Source of the DNA: CAVONB01 sp963697205
Lineage (GTDB): Bacteria > Pseudomonadota > Alphaproteobacteria > Rhizobiales > Hyphomicrobiaceae
NCBI GenBank assembly: GCA_963697205.1
Contig: CAVONB010000001.1
Location: 1 to 64,000, forward strand
Direction of reading: 5' to 3'
DNA length: 64,000 nt
Part shown: piece after piece, positions 19,319-28,312 of the stretch
Numbering within the stretch: position 1 is the stretch's first letter
How the letters are laid out: each line of letters starts with the position of its first letter
Notes under the pieces: model-generated
Databases searched by the model: none
Told to the model about the DNA's origin: nothing
What the model saw: only the letters and a program-made list of their open reading frames with translations
Position numbers and translations under genes: made by a program

Positions 19319-19345
19319 CGTGTTGGTCTCCCGCCGTTGGTCCGG

Positions 19346-20410
19346 TCAGATCTTGCGCACGCCGCTCGCCAGAACGGCGTCGAGGGCTTCCAGCTCCAAC
19401 TCGGGGGCCATCAATCCGGTCAGCGCGGCCTCGAGCGATTCCTCGCCACCCTTGCGGTAGCGGTCACCTTGCAGCACGGCGATGGTGGCCCATTTGGCCA
19501 GCGCCATGATCTGCCAGTAGGGGAGGTGGCTGCGATCGACAGTGCGGCCGGATCGGGCTTCGTAGGCGTCGAGGAAGGCGTCGAGGGTGCCGACGCCGCC
19601 GGCCTCGCGATCGTCGTTGCCGAAGCGCCAGCAGCGCGCGGTGAACCAGCCGATGTCCTCGTCGGGGTCGCCCCAGTGGGCGAACTCCCAGTCGAGGATC
19701 GCGGTCAGCCGGCCGGCGTCGACCATGTAGTTGCCGGTGCGGAAATCGCCGTGGACGAGCACGGTCGGTCCGGGGTCCGGGCGATGGCGGTCAAGCCAGC
19801 GGAGTACGAATTCCAGCGCGGGCCGTGCCTCCGTGGCGCCGTCGAGCGCGTGGCGCAGCCCGGTGACTGCGGCACCTGCGCCGGGGTCGCCGGGCAGCGG
19901 CAGGCCGTCGAGGCCGGGCTGTGGCGGGCGGATGGCGTGGATGCGCGCCATTTCCGCGCCGAGCTGTGCGGCGAGCGCATCGCCATAGGCGGCCAATTGT
20001 GGATCGCGGGCGATGCGGCGGCCCTGGGCGGTGCCGGAGACGAAGCGCTGGAGGAGGAACGGCGAGCCGATCAGGGCTGGATCGTCGCCGCGCGCGAGCG
20101 GTTCGGCCACCGCGACACCGGCAGCGTGGGCGGCCTGGAGGACGGCGTATTCGGTTGCGCGGTCGAGGCTGTAGCCGGTCTGTGCGGGCGCATCCTTGCG
20201 CAAGGCAAAGTCGTGGCTGCCGGCGTGGGGGCCGCCGTCCAGCGTGACGGCGAGGCGCCAGTTCTCCTGCACGGCGCCGCCCGGCAGGCGCTCGGCGGCA
20301 ACAATGCGGGCCGAGGCCGCGCCGAGCGCGGGGGCGAGCCAGGCTGCGAGGGCGGCTGTATCGAAGGCGTGGCCAGGCGCGGCGGCGGGCGGGTTGGCGG
20401 TGGTGTTCAT
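19346..20410 (-). CDS. phosphotransferase (APH-like) family protein
   Basis: 354 residues with the aminoglycoside-phosphotransferase / ACAD10-type kinase fold: nucleotide-binding N-lobe (RIVAAERLPGGAVQENWRLA), catalytic loop TVLVHGDFRTGNYMVD with HGD and the metal-binding Asn, then TAILDWEFAHWGDPDEDIGW with the DxD-like metal site. Such proteins, located next to SDR and acyl-CoA dehydrogenase genes, are thought to phosphorylate small hydroxylated carbon compounds such as hydroxyacyl-CoA; no aminoglycoside resistance is implied. It starts 3 bp downstream of the SDR stop, so it belongs to the same operon. The exact substrate is unknown. Confidence 0.85.
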   Translation of the reverse strand: MNTTANPPAAAPGHAFDTAALAAWLAPALGAASARIVAAERLPGGAVQENWRLAVTLDGGPHAGSHDFALRKDAPAQTGYSLDRATEYAVLQAAHAAGVAVAEPLARGDDPALIGSPFLLQRFVSGTAQGRRIARDPQLAAYGDALAAQLGAEMARIHAIRPPQPGLDGLPLPGDPGAGAAVTGLRHALDGATEARPALEFVLRWLDRHRPDPGPTVLVHGDFRTGNYMVDAGRLTAILDWEFAHWGDPDEDIGWFTARCWRFGNDDREAGGVGTLDAFLDAYEARSGRTVDRSHLPYWQIMALAKWATIAVLQGDRYRKGGEESLEAALTGLMAPELELEALDAVLASGVRKI

Positions 20411-20413
20411 CGC

Positions 20414-21181
20414 TCAGCCCATCGACAGGAGCGTGCCGCCGTCGACGGTGATCACGCTGCCGGTCATGTAGGAGCCGGCGTCGGAGGCCAGCAGTAGCAG
20501 CGGGCCGTCCAGCTCTTCCAGGCGGCCGGCCCGCTGCATGGGCGCCTTGGACAGCAGCCGCTGGCCAGCGTCGCTCTTGAGGAAATCCTCGTTCAGCTCG
20601 GTGACGACGTAGCCGGGTGCGATGGCGTTGACGCGGATGTTGTCGCGCGCGAGTTCAAGCGCCATGGCCTTGGTGAGCTGGATGACGGCGGCCTTGGAGG
20701 TGGCGTAGGGCGCCAACGTCTTCAGGACGCCGAAGCCGAGGATGGAGGAGATGTTGACGATCGAGCCGCCGCCATGCGCCTTCATGCGCCGCGCGGCCTC
20801 CTGGGCGACACGAAAGACGCCGTCGAGGTTGACCGACAACACCGAGCGCCACTCGTCCTCCGTCGTCTTGAGGAGAAACGACCCGGAGGGCACGCCGGCG
20901 TTGTTGACGAGGATGTTCACGGGCCCGAGCGCCGTCTCGGCGGCCTCGAAGGCGGGTGCGATCGCTGCCGGGTCGGTGACGTCGAGGGCGACGGCGCAGG
21001 CGCGACCGCCGGCAGCTTCGATTTCGCGCGCCAGTGCCTCCAGGCGGTCGACGCGGCGGGCGGCGAGTGCCACGGCGGCACCTGACGCGGCAAGCACGCG
21101 GGCGAAGTGACGGCCGAGACCCGAGGACGCACCAGTGACAAGCGCGGTGCGTCCGCTGAGTGAAAGTTCGAGTTTGGGCAT
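20414..21181 (-). CDS. SDR-family NAD(P)-dependent oxidoreductase
   Basis: 255 residues. I chose the start MPKLELSLSGRTALVTGASS (21181) because the Rossmann TGxxxGxG motif (TGASSGLG) then lies at its usual distance from the N-terminus; a long upstream extension lacks coding character. The NNAG box (LVNNAGVPSG), catalytic Ser (NISSILGFG) and YxxxK (YATSKAAV) are all present, as is the PGYV loop. The fold reduces or oxidises alcohol/ketone groups using NAD(P). It is first of the SDR-phosphotransferase-DUF6285 operon, which likely acts on a carbon compound bound for acyl-CoA breakdown. Confidence 0.92.
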   Translation of the reverse strand: MPKLELSLSGRTALVTGASSGLGRHFARVLAASGAAVALAARRVDRLEALAREIEAAGGRACAVALDVTDPAAIAPAFEAAETALGPVNILVNNAGVPSGSFLLKTTEDEWRSVLSVNLDGVFRVAQEAARRMKAHGGGSIVNISSILGFGVLKTLAPYATSKAAVIQLTKAMALELARDNIRVNAIAPGYVVTELNEDFLKSDAGQRLLSKAPMQRAGRLEELDGPLLLLASDAGSYMTGSVITVDGGTLLSMG

Positions 21182-21215
21182 CGGCCGTCCGCAGTTGTCT
21201 TCAGGCTCGGCGGCG

Positions 21216-21737
21216 TCAGCCGGCGACGCCCGGATGCTTGCCGAGATAATCGCGCTTGCCGACCTCCACGCCGTTGTGGCGCAGAATGTCATAGGCGGTC
21301 GCACAGTGGAAGAAGAAGTGGGGCAGGGCGAAACGCGTGAGGTAGCCCTCGCCCTCGAACGACATCGGGTTGCCGGCGACGGTGAGCTTGATGGCGCGCT
21401 GCTCGGAGCCGTCGATCTGATCGGCCTTGAGGCCGGCCATGAAGTCGATCGTCTTCTTGATACGGGCCTTGAGATCGGCGAACGAGGCTTCGGTGTTGTC
21501 GTAGGCCGGCATCTCCTGGCCGGCGAGCCGAGCCGAACAGCCGCGCGCGAAGTCGGTGGCGATCTGAACCTGGCGGGAGAGCGGGAACATATCCGGATAG
21601 AGCCGGTCGTTGAGCAGCGCGGCCGGGTCGATCTTCTTCGCCGTTGCGTGTGCCTCGGCCTTGTCGAGTACGCCGGTGAGGGCGGTGAGCATCTGGGTGA
21701 AAACGGGAACCGACGCCTGATACATGGTGATCGGCAT
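21216..21737 (-). CDS. DUF1993 domain-containing protein
   Basis: 173 residues, MPITMYQASVPVFTQMLTAL ... MPAYDNTEASFADLKARIKK ... GNPMSFEGEGYLTRFALPHF. This is the conserved layout of the DUF1993 family, a four-helix bundle related to DinB-like proteins. GAGAGG sits 9 nt before the chosen ATG; another Met six codons upstream is possible. The role is unknown; the late HFFFHCATAYDILRHNG segment contains the histidines that in DinB folds bind a metal. It is 34 bp upstream of the SDR gene on the same strand and may be co-expressed. Confidence 0.85.
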   Translation of the reverse strand: MPITMYQASVPVFTQMLTALTGVLDKAEAHATAKKIDPAALLNDRLYPDMFPLSRQVQIATDFARGCSARLAGQEMPAYDNTEASFADLKARIKKTIDFMAGLKADQIDGSEQRAIKLTVAGNPMSFEGEGYLTRFALPHFFFHCATAYDILRHNGVEVGKRDYLGKHPGVAG

Positions 21738-22038
21738 GGGCGTGACCTCTCGCATGGGATCGTTGTTGAGACCTTGCCCCTGGTGAGGGCGGCGGACTGG
21801 AGCATGCGGCGCGCCTAGGGGCAAGTGCGGAGCTGCCGCGCCAGATCGGCGGCCGCTGCATACCCGCACCGCCGATGCGTGGCGCCGGGGTGCATCTGGA
21901 ACCGGGGGCATGGGGTGCTTGGGGTGCACGGGATGCATTGGTGCGCGGGGTGGGGGCAGGCGAGTGCTGGAGATGGGCGCCGCGCCGGGCTATGAGACAG
22001 TCGTCGCCTTTCATGTCATCCAGCGCCGCCGAGGTTCC

Positions 22039-23058
22039 ATGTCCGATACCCGCACGCTCTCCCGCGCCGATCTCGAAGCACTTTCGGTTCGCGCCCTCGT
22101 GGCCTGCAATACGTCGCCCGAAAACGCCCGGTCGGTCGCCCGGAACTTGATCCAGGCGGAGATCGATGGGCGCAAGGGGCACGGCTTCTGGCGGGTGCCG
22201 ATCTATGCGGGCCAGGCCCGGGCGGGCAAGGTCAAGGGCCACGCGGTTCCGGCGGCCCGGCAGACGCGGCCGGCCGCGGTGATGATCGACGCCGGGCAGG
22301 GGTTTGCCTATCCGGCGCTCGACCTGGCCGTCGACGAGCTGACGCGGATCGCACGCGAGACGGGGATCGCAGCGGCCGGCATCACGCGCTCCAACCATGC
22401 GGGCGCCATCGGCATCCCGATCGAGACGCTGGCCGACCGTGGACTGATCGCGCTGGCGTTCGCCAACAGCTTCACGGCGATGTCGGCGTGGGGCGGCAAG
22501 ACCGGCGTGTTCGGGACGAACCCGATCGCGTTCGCGGCGCCGCGCGCTGGGCAGCCGTCATTGGTCATCGACATGGCGCTGTCGAAAGTGGCGCGCGCGA
22601 ACATCACGACGGCGCTGGCGCGCGGCGAGAGCATTCCCGATGACTGGGCCGTCGACAAGGACGGTCGCCCCACGACCGATCCCAAGAAGGCGATGGAGGG
22701 GCTTTCGCTGCCGGCGGGCGGTGCGAAGGGTGCGGCGCTGGCGTTGATGGTGGAGTTGCTGGCGGCGGCGCTGACGGGCTCCAACCTGGCGCCGGAGTCG
22801 TCATCCTTCCTCGACGACAAAGGCGCGCCGTGCGACGTCGGTCAGATGCTGATCGCCATCGATCCTGGCGCGTTCGGCGGCGGCGACGTGTTCGCATCGC
22901 GCTTTGCCACGCTGGCGGGATGGATCGAAGACGATCCCGGTGCGCGGCTGCCGGGTACGCGACGCCTGCCGTTGCGCGAGACGGCGGCGCGCGAGGGCAT
23001 CGCCGTCGACGCCAAGGTGCTGGGGGATGTGACGGCGCTGGCCGGACCGGCAGGCTGA
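22039..23058 (+). CDS. Ldh family (malate/L-sulfolactate-type) oxidoreductase
   Basis: 339 residues starting MSDTRTLSRADLEALSVRAL after GAGGTTCC. The non-Rossmann malate/lactate dehydrogenase family signature is clear: AEIDGRKGHGFWRVPIYAGQ (active-site Arg/His region), ITRSNHAGAIGIPIETLA (substrate His), GGKTGVFGTNPIAFAAPR and GAKGAALALMVELLAAALTG. These enzymes oxidise 2-hydroxyacids (malate, sulfolactate, ureidoglycolate and others) with NAD(P). The substrate cannot be assigned from sequence alone. It is transcribed alone and opposite to the DUF1993 group. Confidence 0.92.
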   Translation: MSDTRTLSRADLEALSVRALVACNTSPENARSVARNLIQAEIDGRKGHGFWRVPIYAGQARAGKVKGHAVPAARQTRPAAVMIDAGQGFAYPALDLAVDELTRIARETGIAAAGITRSNHAGAIGIPIETLADRGLIALAFANSFTAMSAWGGKTGVFGTNPIAFAAPRAGQPSLVIDMALSKVARANITTALARGESIPDDWAVDKDGRPTTDPKKAMEGLSLPAGGAKGAALALMVELLAAALTGSNLAPESSSFLDDKGAPCDVGQMLIAIDPGAFGGGDVFASRFATLAGWIEDDPGARLPGTRRLPLRETAAREGIAVDAKVLGDVTALAGPAG

Positions 23059-23117
23059 GCCTGCCGATCGGACGCGGTTTGCAGATGCGCCGTGGTGGAG
23101 CGGCGCCGTGCGCGCGC

Positions 23118-23975
23118 TCAGTTGATGCGCAACACGGGCGGCGACAGGCGGATCGTCGTGTCCTTGGGTGCTGCGAAGCTCGCGTCGGTGCCGCCGTAGT
23201 GCACGTCGACGGCAGCGCCGGCGATCGAGACGTCGGGCTGCGTGCGGAAGGCAATGCCCCTGCGGTTGAACTTCAGCTCGCCGTCGACCCATAGCCTGAG
23301 CTGGCCATCCTTCTTGTCGGGTGTGTTGAGCACGATCTCCTGGTCGATGCGCGTCCAGGTTCCCGTCGTAAGCTTGAAGCTGCCGCGGTCGAGGCTGGTG
23401 GCACGCTTGTCGGATCCGTTCGGGAGCATGGCGGTGATCTCGCCTTCGCCGCGGTCGCGCCACATGACGCGCGTGGTGAAGGACGGCTTGCCTTTGGAGT
23501 CGGCGGTCGCCGTGCCGTGGATGCCAGGCAGTGTGCCGCCGCGCTTGAAGTCGAAGTCTTCCGGCAGGAAGACGTTGTAGGAGAGGCACGCCGCCTTGGC
23601 GCCGGTGATGCCGCCGGGCTGCCAGTCGAAACCGATGCCGCCTGCGGTCGTGGAGCGCGCCTGCGGCCTGATCGAGCCCTTCGGCAGCGAGACCTCGAGC
23701 ACGGCCGGCATGTCGCGCCGGTCGCCGGGAACGACCTTGGCGAACTCGGCCACGCTGATCTCGCGGCCGCCAATGCGGGCCTCGAGTTCGATCGCGCTCA
23801 TCAGTCCGCCGTTCAGGCCCTCGACCGACAATGGCATGGCGACGCCATACGTCGCGGCGCACGTGGGCACGTTGGCGGCGGCGAACATGTTGTTGACGAA
23901 GTAGCCGCCGACGATCAGCGTGACGACGGCGCCGGCACCATTGAAGATCAGCTTGTAGCGTTGTGCGTCGTTCAT
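23118..23975 (-). CDS. alginate-lyase-like (PL14-type) exported protein
   Basis: 285 residues starting MNDAQRYKLIFNGAGAVVTL, with a hydrophobic segment at about residues 11-32 (VVTLIVGGYFVNNMFAAANV) acting as signal or anchor. The body is a beta-sandwich: ACLSYNVFLPEDFDFKRGGT followed by LPGIHG, then RVMWRDRGEGEITAML and LRLWVDGELKFNRRGIAFRT. The YxVxLPxxFDFxxGGxLPGlxG pattern is that of polysaccharide lyase family 14-like proteins. It lies 26 bp downstream of the secretion adaptor gene and leads into the alginate-like locus. It may trim or release the polymer. Catalytic residues were not verified. Confidence 0.7.
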   Translation of the reverse strand: MNDAQRYKLIFNGAGAVVTLIVGGYFVNNMFAAANVPTCAATYGVAMPLSVEGLNGGLMSAIELEARIGGREISVAEFAKVVPGDRRDMPAVLEVSLPKGSIRPQARSTTAGGIGFDWQPGGITGAKAACLSYNVFLPEDFDFKRGGTLPGIHGTATADSKGKPSFTTRVMWRDRGEGEITAMLPNGSDKRATSLDRGSFKLTTGTWTRIDQEIVLNTPDKKDGQLRLWVDGELKFNRRGIAFRTQPDVSIAGAAVDVHYGGTDASFAAPKDTTIRLSPPVLRIN

Positions 23976-24001
23976 GGGGTGTCCTGGCGGAGGCAGTCGG
24001 T

Positions 24002-24982
24002 TCAACTCTGGAAGGCGCGGTGCAGATTGCGCAGAAGCGGATCGATCAGCTGGTCGAGCAGCGTGCGCTGGCCGGTCAGCAGCAGGATCTCGGTGCGCAT
24101 GCCGGGATGCAGCGAGACGCGTTTGGCGACTTCCGAGCGCGGGTCGTCGAGTTCCACGCGGGCGACGAAGTGCGGCTGGCCCGTGCGCCGGTCCTCGACG
24201 CTGTCGGCAGAAACCCAGGCGAGGCGCGCTTTCAACGGGCGCTGGTCGCGCCAGGACAGCGCCGTCAGCCAGACCTTGGCGGGCATGCCCGGCTTGACGC
24301 TGTCGATGCGATTGACGGACAGCCGACCTTCGACGACGAGGCGATCCTCCTCGGGGACGACTTCCATCACGGTCGCGCCGGGCTGGATGACGGCGCCCGG
24401 ACCGTGGACGGCGATGGTCAGGATGCGACCGGCGACCGGTGAGCGGATCTGGGCGCGCATGATCTCCTGCTCGGTCATGGCGATCTTGGCCGTCAGCGCG
24501 GCATTCTCCTTCTCGATCTCGGCGACCTGGCGCTCGAGCCCGAGCAGCCGCGAGCGCGAGGCGAGCTTGCGTTCGTGCAACTCGGCGATGGTGGCGGCTT
24601 CCTGGCGCATGAGGTCGAGCTGACGGGCGGCGGCCTCGGCTTGCGCCCTGAGGGCGACGAGCTGCTCGTCGATGCGCCCGGTGTCGAGGGTGACGAGGAT
24701 GTCGCCGGCCGCGACGGTCTGGCCTTCGACAACCAGGATCCGGCCGATCGTGCCGCCGGTGAGGTGCTGGACCGGCTTGACCTTGCTCTCGACGATGACG
24801 GTGCCGGACATGCCGACGCCCTTGTCGATGGGCATCAGCGCGGCGCCACCCAGGCCGGCGCCGAAGAAGGTGGCGATGACGGCGAGGCCGAGCAGCAAGG
24901 GGCCGCGGACTTTCAATTTCGGTGTGCGCCGGCGTCTGCGTGCCGTGTTCGCCGCGGGGGCGTGAGCTGCAAGCGTCGTCAT
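24002..24982 (-). CDS. type I secretion periplasmic adaptor (HlyD/PrsE-like)
   Basis: 326 residues. An N-terminal Arg-rich tail and one membrane helix (about residues 27-50, LLLGLAVIATFFGAGLGGAA) are followed by a lipoyl-like half (GGTIGRILVVEGQTVAAGDI), a coiled-coil hairpin (residues about 100-165) and the second lipoyl half (AQIRSPVAGRILTIAVHGPG). The C-terminal barrel contains VEGRLSVNRIDSVKPGMPAK. The family links an inner-membrane ABC ATPase to TolC. It is about 100 residues shorter than typical PrsE/HlyD (~430), mostly by a shorter hairpin. Its start overlaps the ABC gene by 4 bp, so the pair is translationally coupled. No TolC gene is in the window. Confidence 0.92.
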   Translation of the reverse strand: MTTLAAHAPAANTARRRRRTPKLKVRGPLLLGLAVIATFFGAGLGGAALMPIDKGVGMSGTVIVESKVKPVQHLTGGTIGRILVVEGQTVAAGDILVTLDTGRIDEQLVALRAQAEAAARQLDLMRQEAATIAELHERKLASRSRLLGLERQVAEIEKENAALTAKIAMTEQEIMRAQIRSPVAGRILTIAVHGPGAVIQPGATVMEVVPEEDRLVVEGRLSVNRIDSVKPGMPAKVWLTALSWRDQRPLKARLAWVSADSVEDRRTGQPHFVARVELDDPRSEVAKRVSLHPGMRTEILLLTGQRTLLDQLIDPLLRNLHRAFQS

Positions 24983-26686
24983 GGCTTGGCCTCTGGGTGA
25001 TGGAGTCCGACGACCTGACCGCTTGTCTGGCGCTGCGCGGTGAGCTTGCGATTGAGGTCGCCGCTGGCCCCGAAAGACTGGACGGCGCCGCCGGCGAGCA
25101 CGACGACCTTGTCGGTGATCTTCAGGAGGCGGGGGTCTTGCGTGGCGACGATGACGGCGGTGCCTTCCGCCTTGAGGCGCGCCAGCACGTTGGCGAGCTG
25201 GCGCAGGCTGGCGCCGTCGAGGCCGATTTCCGGCTCATCGAGTACGACGATACGCGACTGGTCGCTCAGTGCGCGCGCGAGGGCGACAGCGCGGCGCTCG
25301 CGCAGCGAGAGGCCGGAATCGGCTCCGGCGAGCACAGTGTCGTAGCCGTTCTGCAGGTTGGTGAGCGTCTCATGCACGCCGGCGCGCATGGCAGCTTGTG
25401 CCGCGGTCATCAGGCTGACGTCGCGGAAGCCGACGATGTTGTCGTGGACCGTGCCGTCCATCAGCAGCGGTGTGTCGGGCATGTAGCCGATCGGGGGTAC
25501 GCCTTCGCCGCGCTGCCAGCGGACGATGGCGATGCCGTCGAGCTCGGCGATGCCGGCGGAGGGTGTCAGCGCGCCGGCGAGGATGCCGCACAGCGTCGAC
25601 TTTCCCGAGCCGTTGGGGCCGACGACGCCGAGGCATTCGCCCGGCTCCAGGGCGAGGCTGACGTTGCGCAGCGCGGGCGTGCGGCGGCCGGGGTAATAGT
25701 AGGTGACGTCGGTGACCTGGACGTAGCCGGCGGCGCCCTGGGCGCCGTCGACGATGCGCGGGCCGGCGATCTCGTCGGGAAGGACGCGAAGGCGCTTATA
25801 GGCGGCCCATGCGGCCTGGGCGCTGCGCAAGGCGCTGACCGCCTGTTCGATCGGCGCCAGCGCGCGCGCCATCAGAATGGCGGACGCGACCAGCGCGCCA
25901 GGGGCGACCTCGTTGTTGATGACGAGAAACGCGCCGATGCCGTAAAGCGCGATCTGGGCCGCGATGCGGACGGCGCGGGCCATCGACTTGACGATGTTGG
26001 AGCGCTTGCCGAACGAGTATGCGGAGGCGATATGCGCGCGGTTGTGGCGCTCCCATTGGGCCGCGGCGCCGCCGGCAAGTCCGAGCGCGCCGGCGAGATG
26101 GCTGGAGCGGGCGATCGCCTGCCACCACTGCTCGGCGCTCTCCTGGGCCTTCTGGCTCTCCTGGTGCGGACGGTTGCCGAGGAAGCCTTGGGCGAGTGCG
26201 GCCAAAAACAGTGCGATGGCGGCAATGCCGGCGACAGCGCCCATCAGTGGATGGACGAGAGCCAATCCGACGAGGAAGATCGGCACCCACGGCGCGTCGA
26301 AGATCGAGCCGATCGCGGGGCTCGACGAGGAATCCGCGGAATTGGGCGAGCGCGCGGGCATCGGCGCGCAATTCCTGGGGCGTGGCGTTCGACCTCAGCC
26401 CGCTCTCAAGGATGTGCTGGCCGAGGGTGTGGTCGATCCAGACGCCGGCGCGCAGCATGATGGTGTCGCGGGCCATCTCGACCAGCGTCAGGCTCAGGAT
26501 GGCGGCGACGGCGATGGCGGTGAGGAGGAGCAGTGTCTCGATCGAGCCGGTGGGCACGACGGTCTCGAAGACCTGCAGTGTGTAAAGCGGCGTGGCCAGC
26601 ATCAACACGTTGACGCAGCCGCTGAACAGAAACGCGACGCCCAGGGCGCGACGCACCTCGATCAGCAATCGTCGTGATGTACGCAT
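24979..26686 (-). pseudogene. type I secretion ABC ATPase (PrtD/PrsD-like), one frameshift
   Basis: Starts MRTSRRLLIEVRRALGVAFL at 26686. The N-terminal membrane part (ATPLYTLQVFETVVPTGSIE) is typical of PrtD-type exporters. A single break near 26330 separates it from the rest (IFDAPWVPIFLVGLALVHPL). Nucleotide-binding domain: Walker A GPNGSGKST, Q-loop region IGYMPDTPLLMDGTVHDNI, Walker B RIVVLDEPEIGLD and a late His-loop position occupied by ATQD (not H). The signature motif is LSLRER instead of LSGGQ. The unit would export proteins with uncleaved C-terminal signals, and the three RTX genes just upstream are obvious cargo. With one base restored the protein is about 568 residues, normal size. 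Confidence 0.88.
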
Positions 26687-26859
26687 GACGAACCGGTACC
26701 CGCCCACTCGAACGCTACCGGGGGAGAGCCCGGCACACTTCAACGCCGAGAGTACCGAAGATAGTTAAAGGAGTGCCCAACCAGAGGGCATTGTTTGGCG
26801 AAAAATCGCGTTGCATGGCGGATTCGAAGCGATACCGGCGGCTGTGCGGGAACGACAAA

Positions 26860-26881
26860 GCCCCGGGCGGGTGCCCGGGGC
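26860..26881 (-). terminator. terminator downstream of first RTX gene
   Basis: GCCCCGGGC-GGGT-GCCCGGGGC is a strong 9-bp GC stem with a 4-base loop. On the minus strand it is followed by CTTTGTCGTT, a modest T-rich tract. It lies 30 bp after the RTX stop. Confidence 0.7.
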
Positions 26882-26910
26882 GTGTGCGCTCGTGCCGATG
26901 TGGCTGCCGA

Positions 26911-28107
26911 TCAGACGATGATGCTGCCACTGTCGATGAGGTCGTCGATGTCGACGCCGTGCAGGCCCTCGAGGATGAGGACGTCCATCAGTCCGCTGCC
27001 GAGGTCGGCGGAGATGATCGTTCCCTCTGCCGTGCTCGTGGCGCTCAGCACCTCGGAGGGGACGGCGGGGGGCGCATCGAACAGGCCGGAGAAATCGAGG
27101 CGATCACCGGCGCCGAAGTCGATCAGGCGATCGAAGCCCGCGCTGGAGCCGTCGGCGTTGACGACATCAGTGCGCTCCCACACGAAGGTGTCGTTGCCGG
27201 CCGACCAGCCGTTCTTGAGCTGGCCGCCTGCCAGGAAATCATTGCCAGCGCCGCCCTGGATCGTGTCGTTGCCGCCGTCGCCGTAGATCTTGTCGTTGCC
27301 GGCATCGCCGGAAATGCGGTCGTGGCCGCCACCGCCGAACATGGCGTCGTCGTCGTCGCCGCCGGACAGAACGTCCTGATCGGCGCCGCCGTTGACGAAG
27401 TCGCGACCGGCGCCACCTTCAAGAGTGTCGTTGCCGGAGCCGCCTTCGACGCGGTCGTTGCCGGCTTCGCCATAGAGCCGGTCATTGCCGTTGACGCCGC
27501 GCACGGTGTCATTGCCGTCGCCGCCGTAGACGGCGTCGTCGCCGTCGTCGCCGCTCAGCCAATCGTCGCCGGAATCGCCGTAAAGCTCGTCGGCACCGAT
27601 GCCGCCGCTGATGCTGTCGTTGCCGTCGCCGCCGGAGACGAGGTCGTCGTCGGCCCCGCCGTCGAGCACGTCGTTGCCGGCTTCGCCATAGATCCGATCG
27701 TTGCCCTCGTCGCCGGAGAGCGTGTCGTTGCCGTCGCCGCCGTAAATCCAGTCGTTGCCAGCGCCACCGTTGGCGATGTCGTTGCCGGCGCCGGCATAGA
27801 GGCGGTCGTTGCCCTTGCCGGACGACATGAGGTCGTCGCCGTCGCCGCCGTCGAGGTGGTCGTTGCCGTCGCCGGCGGTCAGCGTGTCGTTGCCCGCGCC
27901 GCCGTAGAGCGCGTCATTGCCGTCCTCGCCGTCGAGGCCGTCGTTGCCGGATTCGCCGTAGAGGTCGTCGTTACCGTCGCCGCCGAGGAGGACGTCGTTG
28001 CCGTCGCCAGCAAAGATCGTGTCGTTGCCGCGGTCGCCATCGATGATGTCGTCGAGGATCGTTCCGACCAGGAGATCGTTGCGCCTGCTACCGTCGATAT
28101 CAGCCAT
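26911..28107 (-). CDS. RTX calcium-binding protein 1, almost pure beta-roll
   Basis: 398 residues. After a 20-residue start (MADIDGSRRNDLLVGTILDD) come about 30 consecutive nonapeptides of the GGxGNDxLx type, to about residue 293, with no other domain. The remaining ~105 residues (GNDTFVWERTDVVNADGSSA ... LIDFGAGDRLDFSG) form the usual capping domain, and the protein ends in LILEGLHGVDIDDLIDSGSI, the likely type I secretion signal. Such beta-rolls bind one Ca2+ per turn and fold only outside the cell. No enzymatic module is present. It is adjacent to the exporter and is probably an extracellular matrix or surface-layer protein. Confidence 0.92.
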   Translation of the reverse strand: MADIDGSRRNDLLVGTILDDIIDGDRGNDTIFAGDGNDVLLGGDGNDDLYGESGNDGLDGEDGNDALYGGAGNDTLTAGDGNDHLDGGDGDDLMSSGKGNDRLYAGAGNDIANGGAGNDWIYGGDGNDTLSGDEGNDRIYGEAGNDVLDGGADDDLVSGGDGNDSISGGIGADELYGDSGDDWLSGDDGDDAVYGGDGNDTVRGVNGNDRLYGEAGNDRVEGGSGNDTLEGGAGRDFVNGGADQDVLSGGDDDDAMFGGGGHDRISGDAGNDKIYGDGGNDTIQGGAGNDFLAGGQLKNGWSAGNDTFVWERTDVVNADGSSAGFDRLIDFGAGDRLDFSGLFDAPPAVPSEVLSATSTAEGTIISADLGSGLMDVLILEGLHGVDIDDLIDSGSIIV

Positions 28108-28312
28108 CGGTTACTCTCACTCTACTCCCCACGCGAATGACGTTCATATTGCCAGCTTCGCGTTAAGTGGCCCCTAAAGGTTCATTTCAAATTTGGCTTA
28201 TCGCCGAAGTCCCGAACGAGACCAGGCGGCGGCCGCGCACCGGGTTGCCAAAACACGTCCGCCGGCACCGAGCTTTCGCCAGCGCCGGCGGCAGCGCGCA
28301 CTCCCAACCTCG

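Noticed and set aside
19346..20410. Aminoglycoside resistance gene
   Set aside because: The APH fold is shared with ACAD10-type kinases. The operon context (SDR, DUF6285) is metabolic, so resistance is not supported.
24922..26460. Plus-strand ORF of 512 codons opposite the ABC ATPase
   Set aside because: A shadow of high-GC codon use. The minus strand carries Walker A, Walker B and continuous membrane helices.
26773..28140. Long plus-strand ORF (455 codons) rich in Val/Ala opposite RTX1, and a similar one at 28766-29473
   Set aside because: It is the antisense image of the Gly/Asp nonapeptide repeats; the repeating codons create an open opposite frame. The minus-strand reading has the RTX motif, a terminator and a secretion tail.
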